In this document: positions 9,225-17,734 of the stretch, piece after piece | How positions within the stretch are numbered: position 1 is the stretch's first letter | How the letters are laid out: each line of letters begins with the position of its first letter | NCBI RefSeq assembly: GCF_030296935.1 | Contig: NZ_AP028032.1 | Span: forward strand, 2,790,001-2,854,000 | Direction of reading: 5' to 3' | Length of the DNA stretch: 64,000 bases | Source: Coprobacter fastidiosus | Lineage (GTDB): Bacteria; Bacteroidota; Bacteroidia; Bacteroidales; Coprobacteraceae | Notes under the pieces: model-generated | What the model saw: the letters and a program-made list of their open reading frames with translations, nothing else | What the model was told of the DNA's origin: nothing | Database searches by the model: none | Program-made: the position numbers and the translations under genes

Positions 9225-9926
9225 ATGAATTTGTTGCTTTCTCTTTTAGCTGATGCTAATATGGTAATGCCGGTTTCTGCCGGGACGACTGCAGCTCCTG
9301 TTGCTGAGTTGAATATGTGGGATTTGTCGCTGAAAGGCGGTGTTATTATGATTCCGCTTCTGATATTGTCTATTCTGGCAATTTATATCTTTATAGAACG
9401 GGCTGTGGTCATCCGTAAAGCGGCACGGGAAGACCGTACGTTTATGGATCGCATCAAAGACTATATCCATGAAGGAGATGTAGATGCGGCTTTGAATCTT
9501 TGTAAAAAGACCGATACTCCTTATGCGCGCTTGATTGAAAAAGGAATTACCCGATTGGGACGGCCTATGAATGATGTGCTGGTAGCGATAGAGAATGTCG
9601 GTAATCTCGAAGTTGCGAAGCTGGAGAAAGGTTTTCCTTGGTTGGCAACGGCTGCGGCGGGCGCGCCGATGCTCGGATTTCTCGGTACGGTGACCGGTAT
9701 GGTAAGAGCTTTTTACAATATGGCATCTGCCGGAACGAGTGCCGATATCACAACTTTGTCCGGAGGTATTTATGAAGCGTTGGTTACTACTGTTGCCGGT
9801 TTGGTCGTGGGGATTATAGCGCTGTTCGCTTATAATTATTTGGTAGCCCGTGTAGATGGAGTGGTCAATCAGCTCGAAGCCAAAACTATGGAATTTATGG
9901 ATCTGCTGAATGAACCTGCAGATTAA
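9225..9926 (+). CDS. exbB: MotA/TolQ/ExbB proton channel protein
   Basis: This inner-membrane proton channel subunit energises TonB. It has 233 residues. An N-terminal membrane segment lies at about 33-55 (IMIPLLILSILAIYIFIERA), followed by a cytoplasmic domain. Two C-terminal segments follow at about 140-160 (GAPMLGFLGTVTGMVRAF) and 185-210 (VTTVAGLVVGIIALFAYNYL). The GTVTGMVRAF motif is the ExbB/TolQ pore signature. A short N-terminal periplasmic stretch precedes the first segment. It is followed by exbD after 15 bases and a tonB-like gene, giving a complete energy-transduction unit. This may serve receptors such as the one at 54962. Confidence 0.93.
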   Translation: MNLLLSLLADANMVMPVSAGTTAAPVAELNMWDLSLKGGVIMIPLLILSILAIYIFIERAVVIRKAAREDRTFMDRIKDYIHEGDVDAALNLCKKTDTPYARLIEKGITRLGRPMNDVLVAIENVGNLEVAKLEKGFPWLATAAAGAPMLGFLGTVTGMVRAFYNMASAGTSADITTLSGGIYEALVTTVAGLVVGIIALFAYNYLVARVDGVVNQLEAKTMEFMDLLNEPAD

Positions 9927-9941
9927 GTTGGAGGTGAAAGT

Positions 9942-10355
9942 ATGGCTCTGAAACGAAGAAATAGAATAGAGGCCTCATTCAGTATGGCTTCTATGACCGA
10001 TGTGATTTTTCTGTTACTGATCTTTTTCATGGTAACTTCGACTTTTGTTTTTCCGAATGCGATAAAAGTGCTGTTGCCGCAAAGTAAAGAGCAGACGGCC
10101 GCAAAGCCTTTGGCAAGGGTGACAATCGATGCACAGCTCAATTATTATGTCTCTTTCGGCAATGAAGCGGAACATCCTGTTCAGTTGGAGGAAATAGCTC
10201 CTTATTTGCTGAGTGCATTGAGTGAAGAACCAGATATGTATGTTGCTCTTTATGCTGATGAAAGCGTACCTTATAGAGAAGTTGTTAAGGTGTTGAATAT
10301 TGCCGGAGAGAATAAATTGAGAATGGTATTGGCTACGCGTCCTATAAAGGAGTAG
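9942..10355 (+). CDS. exbD: ExbD/TolR-family biopolymer transport protein
   Basis: This is the partner of ExbB in the proton channel. The 137-residue protein has one membrane segment (residues about 18-38) containing the key protonatable aspartate D20 in SMTDVIFLLLIFFMV. A periplasmic domain follows, with the usual VTIDAQLNYYVSF start and a VVKVLNIAGENKLRMV end. It lies between exbB and the tonB-like gene with gaps of 15 and 18 bases, so it is almost certainly co-transcribed. Confidence 0.93.
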   Translation: MALKRRNRIEASFSMASMTDVIFLLLIFFMVTSTFVFPNAIKVLLPQSKEQTAAKPLARVTIDAQLNYYVSFGNEAEHPVQLEEIAPYLLSALSEEPDMYVALYADESVPYREVVKVLNIAGENKLRMVLATRPIKE

Positions 10356-10373
10356 TCCCGAAAATTATGATCT

Positions 10374-11150
10374 GTGAAAGACAAGACGAAAAATAAATTA
10401 TGTGGTATAGCGGGGACGGTGTTATTCCATCTCCTGTTATTTCTTATGTTGTTTTATTTTACTTTTCCCCGTCCGGAGATTCCGGATGAGGCAAGCGGTG
10501 TTTTGGTTCAGTTGGGAACAATCGATGAGGCGAGCGGGACTTTTCAACCCGAAATGAGCGGGCAGAACGTTGCTGATGCGATGGAGGCCGAGATACCGGA
10601 TGAAGCATCCGAAGAATCTATCACACAGGATATAGAGGAGAGTGTGGCTGTCCCGGATAAAAAGAAAGAGGAGAAGAAACAGCCTGAGCCCGAGAAAAAA
10701 ACACAACCGAAGCCTGAGGTAGATAATAGAATTAAAAATCAAGTGGCCAATGCTTTCAGTAAAGGGAATGCCGGATCTAATCGAGGAACATCGGATAGGG
10801 GTTCTGGAGCAGAGGGAAGCCCTAACGGAAATAGTACTACCGGTGCTAAACACGGTTCTCCCGGTTATGGGGATTATGATTTGGGAGGTCGAGGTTTAAA
10901 AGGGGAATTGCCTATTCCTCAATATGACGCCAGTAACGATGAGGGAACGATCGTTGTTTCGATATATGTCGATGCTCAGGGAAAGGTGACTCAGGCTGCG
11001 GCTACGCCGAGCGGCAGTCGCGGAACGGCATACGCCAATCTTACGTTACGGGCAAGAGCCGAAGCGGCTGCACGGAAAGCTGTTTTTGAAAGAAAACCGG
11101 GTGCGGTTACCGAGAGGGGAACGATTACTTATTATTTCAGACAAAATTGA
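10374..11150 (+). CDS. TonB-like energy transducer
   Basis: The 258-residue protein has a short cytoplasmic N-terminus and one membrane anchor at about 10-31. A long periplasmic linker rich in E, P and K (about 95-125) and a Gly/Ser/Asn-rich stretch follow. A C-terminal domain (about 175-258, GTIVVSIYVDAQGKVTQA) resembles TonB_C. It is third in exbB-exbD-tonB order. The start is taken as GTG at 10374, because the ATG at 10367 opens only a 9-codon frame and no ATG fits the membrane segment. It should carry proton-motive energy to outer-membrane receptors. The C-terminal domain is divergent, so a TolA-like role cannot be excluded. Confidence 0.82.
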   Translation: MKDKTKNKLCGIAGTVLFHLLLFLMLFYFTFPRPEIPDEASGVLVQLGTIDEASGTFQPEMSGQNVADAMEAEIPDEASEESITQDIEESVAVPDKKKEEKKQPEPEKKTQPKPEVDNRIKNQVANAFSKGNAGSNRGTSDRGSGAEGSPNGNSTTGAKHGSPGYGDYDLGGRGLKGELPIPQYDASNDEGTIVVSIYVDAQGKVTQAAATPSGSRGTAYANLTLRARAEAAARKAVFERKPGAVTERGTITYYFRQN

Positions 11151-11184
11151 TTTAGGGTAATTTCGGCCTTTATTACGAGAAAGA

Positions 11185-12654
11185 ATGAACGGTACGGTTA
11201 TTTTACTTATTATTGTCATCTATTTTGCTTTTCTGATGCTTATATCGCATTTGACCGGGCGTAAAAGCGATAATGACACATTTTTTTTGGGAGGGAAACA
11301 ATCTCCTTGGTTTTTGGTTGCGTTCGGAATGATCGGTACATCTATCTCCGGAGTGACGTTTGTTTCTGTTCCCGGTATGCCGTTGAGTATCGACATGACT
11401 TATTTGCAGACCGTTTTGGGGTTTACGGTAGGATATCTCGTTATTGCAAAGATATTGTTGCCGCTTTATTATAAGCTTAATCTTACGTCTATTTATACAT
11501 ATCTTGAAAAGCGTTTCGGTCGAAATGCTTATAAAACCGGGGCATCGTTTTTCTTGCTTTCTAAAATCATAGGTGCAGCTGCACGTCTTTACATTGTCGT
11601 ACTTATTTTACAACGTTTTGTGTTCGATGCATGGAATGTGCCTTTTGTCGTTACATCGACTGTGATCGTTGCGCTTATTTGGCTCTATTCCCACAGAAGC
11701 GGAATAAAGACGATTGTTTGGACGGATGCTCTGCAAACAGCTTTTTTATTGGGAGCTTTAGTGTTGATAATTTGGCAGTTGACCGATAAGATGCAGCTCG
11801 ATTTTCCCGGAGTGGTGAATACGGTCAGGAACAGCGGTATGGATCGGATATTTGTTTTTGATGATTGGCAGACAAAACAGAATTTTTTTAAGCAATTTTT
11901 CAGCGGCATATTCATAACGATTGTTATGACGGGGCTCGATCAGGATATGATGCAAAAAAATCTCTCTATACGGACCTTGAAGGCTTCTCAGAAAAACATG
12001 TACTTTTACGGAGTCGCTTTTCTTCCGGTAAATCTTTTGTTTCTTGTTTTGGGGATTTTGCTGATTACGTTTGCCGGTCAGCAGCAAATCGCTATACCTG
12101 CTCTGAGCGATGAAATGCTTCCGCTTTTTGCTACGCAATATTTAGGATTTCCGGTGCTGTTGTTTTTCTGCATAGGAATTATTGCGGCTGCTTTTTCCAG
12201 TGCCGACTCGGCATTGACGGCTCTCACCACCTCGTTTTGTGTCGATATTCTCGAGGTCGGGAGATATCCGGCCTCAAAAGCGGTATTATGGCGTAAGCGG
12301 GCGCATGTTTTCATTTCGTTGCTTTTTGTCATTATTATTTGCGTGATCAGGGCTGTGAATGATAAAAGTATTATCGATGCTATCTATATGATAGCGGGTT
12401 ATACTTACGGTCCGTTGCTCGGTCTTTTTTCTTATGGACTTTTCATGCACGGAAATCCTCGGGATAAATGGATTCCTTACATCGCTTTGTTGTCTCCGGC
12501 TCTTTGCTTCGGTCTCGATTTCTTGTTGAGAGAATTATATGGTTATAAACTGGGATATGAGATGCTGATGATAAATGGGGCGTTGACATTTGCCGGGCTT
12601 TATCTGGTCGCTTTGGGTAGAGACGGGAAAAAGAGCCTCTGTCCGGAATCTTGA
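11185..12654 (+). CDS. Sodium:solute symporter (SSS family)
   Basis: The 489-residue protein has about 13 hydrophobic segments spread over its full length, typical of the LeuT-fold SSS family. Family features are visible: FLGGKQSPWFLVAFGMIGTS near residues 35-55, GASFFLLSKIIGAAARLYI in segment 4, and FSSADSALTALTTSFCVDI at about 338-356, which holds the Ser residues of the second sodium site. It follows the tonB-like gene after 34 bases and ends at a strong hairpin terminator shared with the convergent sialidase gene. The substrate cannot be told; the nearby sialidase makes sialic acid a thought, but the two are not co-transcribed. Confidence 0.88.
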   Translation: MNGTVILLIIVIYFAFLMLISHLTGRKSDNDTFFLGGKQSPWFLVAFGMIGTSISGVTFVSVPGMPLSIDMTYLQTVLGFTVGYLVIAKILLPLYYKLNLTSIYTYLEKRFGRNAYKTGASFFLLSKIIGAAARLYIVVLILQRFVFDAWNVPFVVTSTVIVALIWLYSHRSGIKTIVWTDALQTAFLLGALVLIIWQLTDKMQLDFPGVVNTVRNSGMDRIFVFDDWQTKQNFFKQFFSGIFITIVMTGLDQDMMQKNLSIRTLKASQKNMYFYGVAFLPVNLLFLVLGILLITFAGQQQIAIPALSDEMLPLFATQYLGFPVLLFFCIGIIAAAFSSADSALTALTTSFCVDILEVGRYPASKAVLWRKRAHVFISLLFVIIICVIRAVNDKSIIDAIYMIAGYTYGPLLGLFSYGLFMHGNPRDKWIPYIALLSPALCFGLDFLLRELYGYKLGYEMLMINGALTFAGLYLVALGRDGKKSLCPES

Positions 12655-12676
12655 TATTCGGAAGATATAAATATAA

Positions 12677-12716
12677 AAAACCGGAAACAAATCTCGTAAT
12701 ATTCATTTCCGGTTTT
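12677..12716. terminator. Bidirectional terminator
   Basis: AAAACCGGAAA (12677-12687) and TTTCCGGTTTT (12706-12716) are perfectly complementary, with an 18-base loop and A/T runs on both sides. It lies between the convergent symporter and sialidase genes. Confidence 0.85.
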
Positions 12717-12739
12717 ATTTAGAAAATTTAAACAGATAC

Positions 12740-15028
12740 TTACTCTTCTACATAAGGTTTTATAAGATCTCGCCACATGGCATAAGCCGGTCCTAATAAA
12801 TGTAGTCCGTCATTGGTATATTGAATATTCATTTTGCCTGAAGAGTTGGCAAAAAGGGAGTAAACGTCGACATAGGTCAGTTTATTTTCCTTTGCGATTT
12901 TTTTCAGTTCTTCATTGATCGGGACAACTATTTGCCAGCGGGATGTGTGTTCCTCGAATTTCCCGAAATAGTCGTTTACAGGCAGTAGACTTTGTAAATA
13001 TAATTTCGTTTTGGGAGAAACTTTTTTGATCTTTTTTACTAATTTGTCGATATTCCCGGTAATTTCTGCGATGCTGTGACCTTTAGAAATATCGTTTATG
13101 CCTGCCATTAAAAATATTTTGGATGGCTTCCCTTTCAGAATTTCGTCTATGCGATCATTTATGCCATTAATGACGTCTCCGCTTATTCCCCTGTTTTTAA
13201 TATTTTTGTTTTTAAGAAGTTCGTGCCATTCGCAGCCGTTTGTGATACTGTTTCCTAAAAAAACGATGTCTTTGGACGTGATTGGCAATATGTCGAATAA
13301 AGACGCACGTTGATAATAATAGGTAGAATATCGGGGTAGAGCATATCTGTCAGTGCCGTTCGTGATCCAATCTAATGAGAACCGCATAAAATACAGGCTG
13401 AATCCGTCTTCTCCCGGTAGATTTTTGTCCCATTTGCCTTCCTCGACGACAATGCCGATCGTTCCGTCCGGTAATACGGTCATTGTAGAATAAGCAGAAT
13501 AGCCCGGACATATCGTTTTCTTTATAGGCCAGGTCGCTCCTTCATCATAACTGACAGCTATAGATACGTTTTGCCGTATTATTGTGTCATTGGGGAGAGA
13601 ATGCAGAATACAGGATTTGTTTCTTAGCCCGAGAATCGATGCATAGTTAAGTATGTCTCCGTTACATGCAGGCTCTTTTAAATCGGTGTTTTTCGAAGCT
13701 TTCGACCAATTGACCCCCCGGTTTGTCGAAATACTGAACGTGCGGTTTTTAGGACTGCGAATGCTCATCATTATATTGCCGTTGTTCAGCTCTACCAGTT
13801 TGGCCTCGTCTCCGGCAGATGTGGCTGCATTTTCTGATACGGCCCATGTTTTGCCACCATCATCGGAGTAGCATGCATAATTTGATAAATTGCCGCCCCA
13901 TGGTCGTGTATCAGGAGTTCGTACGGCAAGGACGAACATCAAGCGTCCGTCTTTCAGTTGTAGGCCTCGTCCGGAAGCGGCAAAAGCTCCGTGCCAGTTA
14001 CGGCGTACGGGGTCTTTACATTCCGCGCCGTATATTTGCGAGGTAATATCTTCGGTAGGACTCCATGTCTTCCCGTTATCTTTGCTGCGTGACAACCCTA
14101 TACGGATAGGATCGGATGCGGTAGATTGCCATAATCCTTGTCCGAAGGCATAGATACACAGAATATCTCCCGTTTTTTTATCTACGATCAATAGCGGATC
14201 TCCATATCCCTTTGAATCATCATCAGCTCCGGCTACAATCGATGTGGCCGACCAGGTTTTCCCTTTATCCTCACTGCGTTTGGCGACAATGTCTATATGT
14301 GAGGGCAAGTCGTTCAATTGCGTCCATCTTTTGTCTGCGACCATGATCAAAGAGCCGTCTGCGGCTGTTGCTAAAGCGGGAATACGATAGTATTTCGAAC
14401 CTTCATCTCCGGGAGCGAAAAGCAGTTTACGTTCCAGAATGATTTCTGTTGTTCCTCCGGCTTCATTTTGCGATAGCGTACAAAATCCGATAGTCGATTC
14501 TAAAGACAATAATCTGATGTTTATACAGTTTCCTTCATAAGCATTGTTTCTTACCGAAGCTACGATATAGAAATAATTGTTACCCGAAGAGAGCGGTTTG
14601 TCAAATGCGATATGAATATTATCGGATGAAATGTCGGTAACAGAGGCGCATAACGTTGCCGTCTCCGGTTTAAACCGGTCGTCTGTATTTTGACTGTAAA
14701 TTTTTAGTGCAGTAATATCTGTTATGTTCGTAGATCCTTTGAGATCGATATTTATGCCTTTTAGCCGGTGCGGATTTTCTGTATCGGTAGTTCTGACGTT
14801 GAAAGACAATATCGCTTCGGAAGAGCCCCTTCCGACCAAAGTAGCGGTTCGTTTTAACGTGACATCACAAATTGCAGATGGTCGATTGCTTTGTGTACAC
14901 TCCGTTGGTCGGGTGGAATATTCTTGTCCGACCGACAGATATTCAGGTATTGCATTACAGTAAGTCCCGGAGAAACCTTGTGTAGAAAACAAGCATAGAC
15001 ATGCGAATGTTAAAAATCTGTTCATCAT
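12740..15028 (-). CDS. Sialidase (GH33) fused to SGNH/GDSL esterase
   Basis: This is a 762-residue secreted protein. After a signal peptide (to about 20), residues 40-200 form a beta-rich N-terminal module like those preceding Bacteroidetes sialidases. The catalytic sialidase domain follows (about 205-560), with YRIPA (R215 of the arginine triad) and Asp-boxes SEDKGKTW, SKDNGKTW, SDDGGKTW, STNRGVNW and SYDEGATW. The C-terminal 175 residues are a complete SGNH hydrolase: GNSIT (S594), RGISGD, AGIND and DGLH (D740, H743). Sialidases release terminal sialic acid from host glycans. The esterase would plausibly remove O-acetyl groups that block them (inference). A TATATTTG box lies at 15060-15053. 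Confidence 0.9.
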   Translation of the reverse strand: MMNRFLTFACLCLFSTQGFSGTYCNAIPEYLSVGQEYSTRPTECTQSNRPSAICDVTLKRTATLVGRGSSEAILSFNVRTTDTENPHRLKGINIDLKGSTNITDITALKIYSQNTDDRFKPETATLCASVTDISSDNIHIAFDKPLSSGNNYFYIVASVRNNAYEGNCINIRLLSLESTIGFCTLSQNEAGGTTEIILERKLLFAPGDEGSKYYRIPALATAADGSLIMVADKRWTQLNDLPSHIDIVAKRSEDKGKTWSATSIVAGADDDSKGYGDPLLIVDKKTGDILCIYAFGQGLWQSTASDPIRIGLSRSKDNGKTWSPTEDITSQIYGAECKDPVRRNWHGAFAASGRGLQLKDGRLMFVLAVRTPDTRPWGGNLSNYACYSDDGGKTWAVSENAATSAGDEAKLVELNNGNIMMSIRSPKNRTFSISTNRGVNWSKASKNTDLKEPACNGDILNYASILGLRNKSCILHSLPNDTIIRQNVSIAVSYDEGATWPIKKTICPGYSAYSTMTVLPDGTIGIVVEEGKWDKNLPGEDGFSLYFMRFSLDWITNGTDRYALPRYSTYYYQRASLFDILPITSKDIVFLGNSITNGCEWHELLKNKNIKNRGISGDVINGINDRIDEILKGKPSKIFLMAGINDISKGHSIAEITGNIDKLVKKIKKVSPKTKLYLQSLLPVNDYFGKFEEHTSRWQIVVPINEELKKIAKENKLTYVDVYSLFANSSGKMNIQYTNDGLHLLGPAYAMWRDLIKPYVEE

Positions 15029-15052
15029 AGCATTAAATCTGATATATTATTG

Positions 15053-15060
15053 CAAATATA
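15053..15060 (-). promoter_or_regulatory. Sialidase gene -7 box
   Basis: On the minus strand this reads TATATTTG, 24 bases before the first ATG of the sialidase gene. A matching upstream TTTG is not clear. Confidence 0.45.
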
Positions 15061-15181
15061 CAATAATGATTAAATTTTTAAAGAGAAATATTTTGTTTTT
15101 TGCATTTTATTAATCGAAACGGATATTTCCGATAAGTTCTGTTTGTAATATTTTTCAATATTTATTTATTATGCTAAAAGA

Positions 15182-15211
15182 TTGCATTTCGATGAGGAAA
15201 TACTACCTTTG
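15182..15211 (+). promoter_or_regulatory. Promoter of DUF4836-ABC operon
   Basis: TTG at 15182-15184, 19 bases, then TACCTTTG at 15204-15211 is a close consensus match. It implies a leader of about 240 bases before the ATG at 15460, most of which is repeat copy B. Confidence 0.7.
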
Positions 15212-15216
15212 CAATA

Positions 15217-15395
15217 AGGGTCGGCTTGAATTTTGCTCAGGTCTGGTATGAATGTTTCTTTCAGGGGTGTTCTGTTGTTTTTATGAAGATGATGACGGAT
15301 TATCAGACGAGCGAAAGGGAGAAAACAGTCATGGAAGGAAACGCAAAAATAACTTGATAGTGTTTTCTTATCGGAAAATCTGGACGGATTCTAAG
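15217..15395 (-). repeat. Dispersed intergenic repeat, copy B
   Basis: This is an inverted-orientation copy of the family seen at 4567, 32980 and 57077. The right end GGCTTGAATTTTGCTC comes first, then GTTTCTTTCAGGGGTGTTCTG, the core GAAAACAGTCATGGAAGGAA and the left end GGAAAATCTGGACGGATT. It sits just downstream of a good promoter and so forms most of the 5' leader of the next gene. The rest of the 431-base gap holds the two promoters and nothing else I recognise. Confidence 0.7.
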
Positions 15396-15459
15396 GCTAT
15401 CGAGATTTTAGAGAACTTGAAAACGGGATTGAATGTTATAAGACTAAAAAAATAAAAAT

Positions 15460-17025
15460 ATGAAAAATCGGATCTCTTTTACAGGCTTGTGCGCACTATT
15501 GTGTACTTTTTTATTTTTGTTCTCATGTAGTGAAAAATCGGAATATATGCAGACTATTCCTTCGGATGCCGCTTTTGTCATGACATTTGATATGAAGTCT
15601 TTATCGGAAAAAGGAGATGTTGCCGATTGGATAAAGTCAGAAAAAAACGCATCTCTTTTTAACGCTTTTAGCAGCGGTATGGGTGAAGGAACTGTGAAAC
15701 TTTGGAAAAAGATACAAGAAGATCCGGAAATCTCAGGACTTTCTTTTACGGATAATTGGGTCTGTTTTGCTGCCGGAGAGACAAATCCTGTACTTTGTAT
15801 TTTAGCCAAGATTTCCGATGTCGATAAATGGAGGGAAGTTATGAAGGCTATGGAGGCTGAAGGTGTTGCGACTCCGATATCGAAGGAGGACAATGTAGAA
15901 AGTTCTCTTATCGGTCAGAGAGCCAAATGTCTTTTTGACAAAAACCGAGTGTTGTTGTTAATAGGACAGGATGCGACAGGTATTTTGGAGAGTAAAACGG
16001 CGGCCGGATGGTTTACGCAAAAGAAAGAGAACAGTCTTCTGTCGAATGGAGAATTTTCTGCTTTTTTGAAGGAACGAAAAGACGTTAATTATTGGTATCG
16101 CATGGGGGCTCTGCCGGTATTTTTCCGTTCGGTATATAGCGCTTATTTGCCGGATGGGATTTTGTTGGGATCACTTTACTCGATCGGGTATTGTGATTTT
16201 CAAAAAGGAAAAATCGAAGTAACATCCGGATTGCGTTCTGATGATAAAGATTCGATGAAGAAACTGGAAGAAATTTTTAAGATGGGAGGAAAGCAGTCCG
16301 GTAAGTTCTTGAAACAAATTCCGGCAAATGCTCTTTATGCTGTCGGCATGAATTTGGATGGGCAAAAGTTGTATAAGTTTCTTTCGGCATTGCCCGGGCT
16401 CACCCAGACACAGATGAATGCAATTCAGAGTGAAGATACAAAAAAAATAATAAGTTCTATCGATGGAGATCTGTTATTATCTGTGATCGGTTTGTCCGGA
16501 AACGCATCCGGATTTATGGGGACTGCAATACCAGATGTGGCTGTTTTTGCCCAAGTAAATGATGATTATGCCGTAGAGTTGATAAAACGTAATTTGGGTA
16601 TATTGGGAGTAAAAGAGATCGGGAAAAACCGTTATAAACTGAGTATGGGAGAAGCATCGTTATATTTCGGGTTGGAAAATAAGAAGAATTTTTTCATTAC
16701 GAACAGTACGCAAGTGTTCGAGAATATTAGCAACGGTATGCCGGAGTCTTTGGCAAATACTCCTTATGCTTCGGCTTTTGATAAACAGTTTTATAGCCTT
16801 GTTATTAATATGAAAGAAGGAATCGCTAACCTTATGCCGATGGTTATGGGCTCTTATTCTTCAAGACAGTATGTTTCGTTATTTGAACAATGTCCTTTTA
16901 CTTATTTGAGCGGTTCAGGCAACGGAACGAATGGCAATATTGAAATATTCTTGTCTGATGACAGTAAGAATGCTTTTGCTGCTATTCTTGACTGGATAAC
17001 GGTTGTGGCTTCACAAGAGAGGTAG
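15460..17025 (+). CDS. DUF4836 family lipoprotein
   Basis: The 521-residue product has a lipoprotein signal peptide with the lipobox FLFSC (C23). The mature start EYMQTIPSDAAFVMTFDMKS is characteristic of the Bacteroidetes DUF4836 family. The remainder holds repeated alpha/beta stretches of the type VFAQVNDDYAVELIKR, without a catalytic motif I can name. The function of the family is not established. It is followed after 12 bases by an ABC ATPase and then an FtsX-like permease. It is probably an envelope lipoprotein produced together with that transporter. Confidence 0.85.
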   Translation: MKNRISFTGLCALLCTFLFLFSCSEKSEYMQTIPSDAAFVMTFDMKSLSEKGDVADWIKSEKNASLFNAFSSGMGEGTVKLWKKIQEDPEISGLSFTDNWVCFAAGETNPVLCILAKISDVDKWREVMKAMEAEGVATPISKEDNVESSLIGQRAKCLFDKNRVLLLIGQDATGILESKTAAGWFTQKKENSLLSNGEFSAFLKERKDVNYWYRMGALPVFFRSVYSAYLPDGILLGSLYSIGYCDFQKGKIEVTSGLRSDDKDSMKKLEEIFKMGGKQSGKFLKQIPANALYAVGMNLDGQKLYKFLSALPGLTQTQMNAIQSEDTKKIISSIDGDLLLSVIGLSGNASGFMGTAIPDVAVFAQVNDDYAVELIKRNLGILGVKEIGKNRYKLSMGEASLYFGLENKKNFFITNSTQVFENISNGMPESLANTPYASAFDKQFYSLVINMKEGIANLMPMVMGSYSSRQYVSLFEQCPFTYLSGSGNGTNGNIEIFLSDDSKNAFAAILDWITVVASQER

Positions 17026-17037
17026 TCGTATTTTCTT

Positions 17038-17685
17038 ATGGAAAGAATTATTTTAAAACAAGTACTTCCCCATGTCTTTTCGGAGAGTGGGGATGTTCTT
17101 GATTCGGACGTCTGGAAAAAAGACGTAACATTAGAGAGAGGTCAGGTTTATCTGATAGAGGCTGCTTCGGGCACGGGAAAGTCTTCGTTTTGCAGCTATT
17201 TGTACGGTTACCGGGACGATTATTCCGGGCAGATTTATTTTGACGATCAAGATATAAGGCGGTTGTCTGTGTCCCGGTGGATCGATCTTCGCCGTCATTC
17301 GTTAAGCCTTCTTTTTCAAGAGCTTCGACTTTTCCCTGAATTGACGGCTTGGGAGAATGTCATGATAAAGAATAATCTTACCGGTTATAAAAATGATAAG
17401 GAGATAGAAGCCTTTTTCGAGCAGCTCGGAATAGCCGATAAGAAAAATTCTTTGGTCGGAAAGATGTCTTTCGGACAGCAGCAACGGGTTGCTTTTATCC
17501 GAGCGTTGTGCCAACCGTTCGACTTTATTTTTTTGGATGAGCCGATCAGTCATTTAGATGAGGAGAACGGTCACATTCTCTCTTCTATTTTATTGAAAGA
17601 GGCAGAGAATCGGGAGGCCGGTGTAATTGTGACATCCATCGGCAAACATTTGGATATAAGGTATGATAAGGTACTGAGGTTATAG
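17038..17685 (+). CDS. ABC transporter ATP-binding protein (LolD/MacB-like)
   Basis: The 215-residue ATPase has Walker A at about 45-52 (ASGTGKSS), a Q-loop in SLLFQELRLFP and Walker B FIFLDEP at about 163-169. The D-loop SHLDEE follows. The signature is MSFGQQQR rather than the usual LSGGQ: the serine is kept but the first glycine is Phe. The size and the pairing with an FtsX-like permease point to the LolCDE/MacB/FtsE class, which acts on envelope lipoproteins or cell division rather than importing solutes. The start at 17038 lies 12 bases after the DUF4836 stop. Confidence 0.87.
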   Translation: MERIILKQVLPHVFSESGDVLDSDVWKKDVTLERGQVYLIEAASGTGKSSFCSYLYGYRDDYSGQIYFDDQDIRRLSVSRWIDLRRHSLSLLFQELRLFPELTAWENVMIKNNLTGYKNDKEIEAFFEQLGIADKKNSLVGKMSFGQQQRVAFIRALCQPFDFIFLDEPISHLDEENGHILSSILLKEAENREAGVIVTSIGKHLDIRYDKVLRL

Positions 17686-17734
17686 GGGGTGTTACGGCTG
17701 CATGAGTATATAATTAAAAAATGGTTTTGAAATT

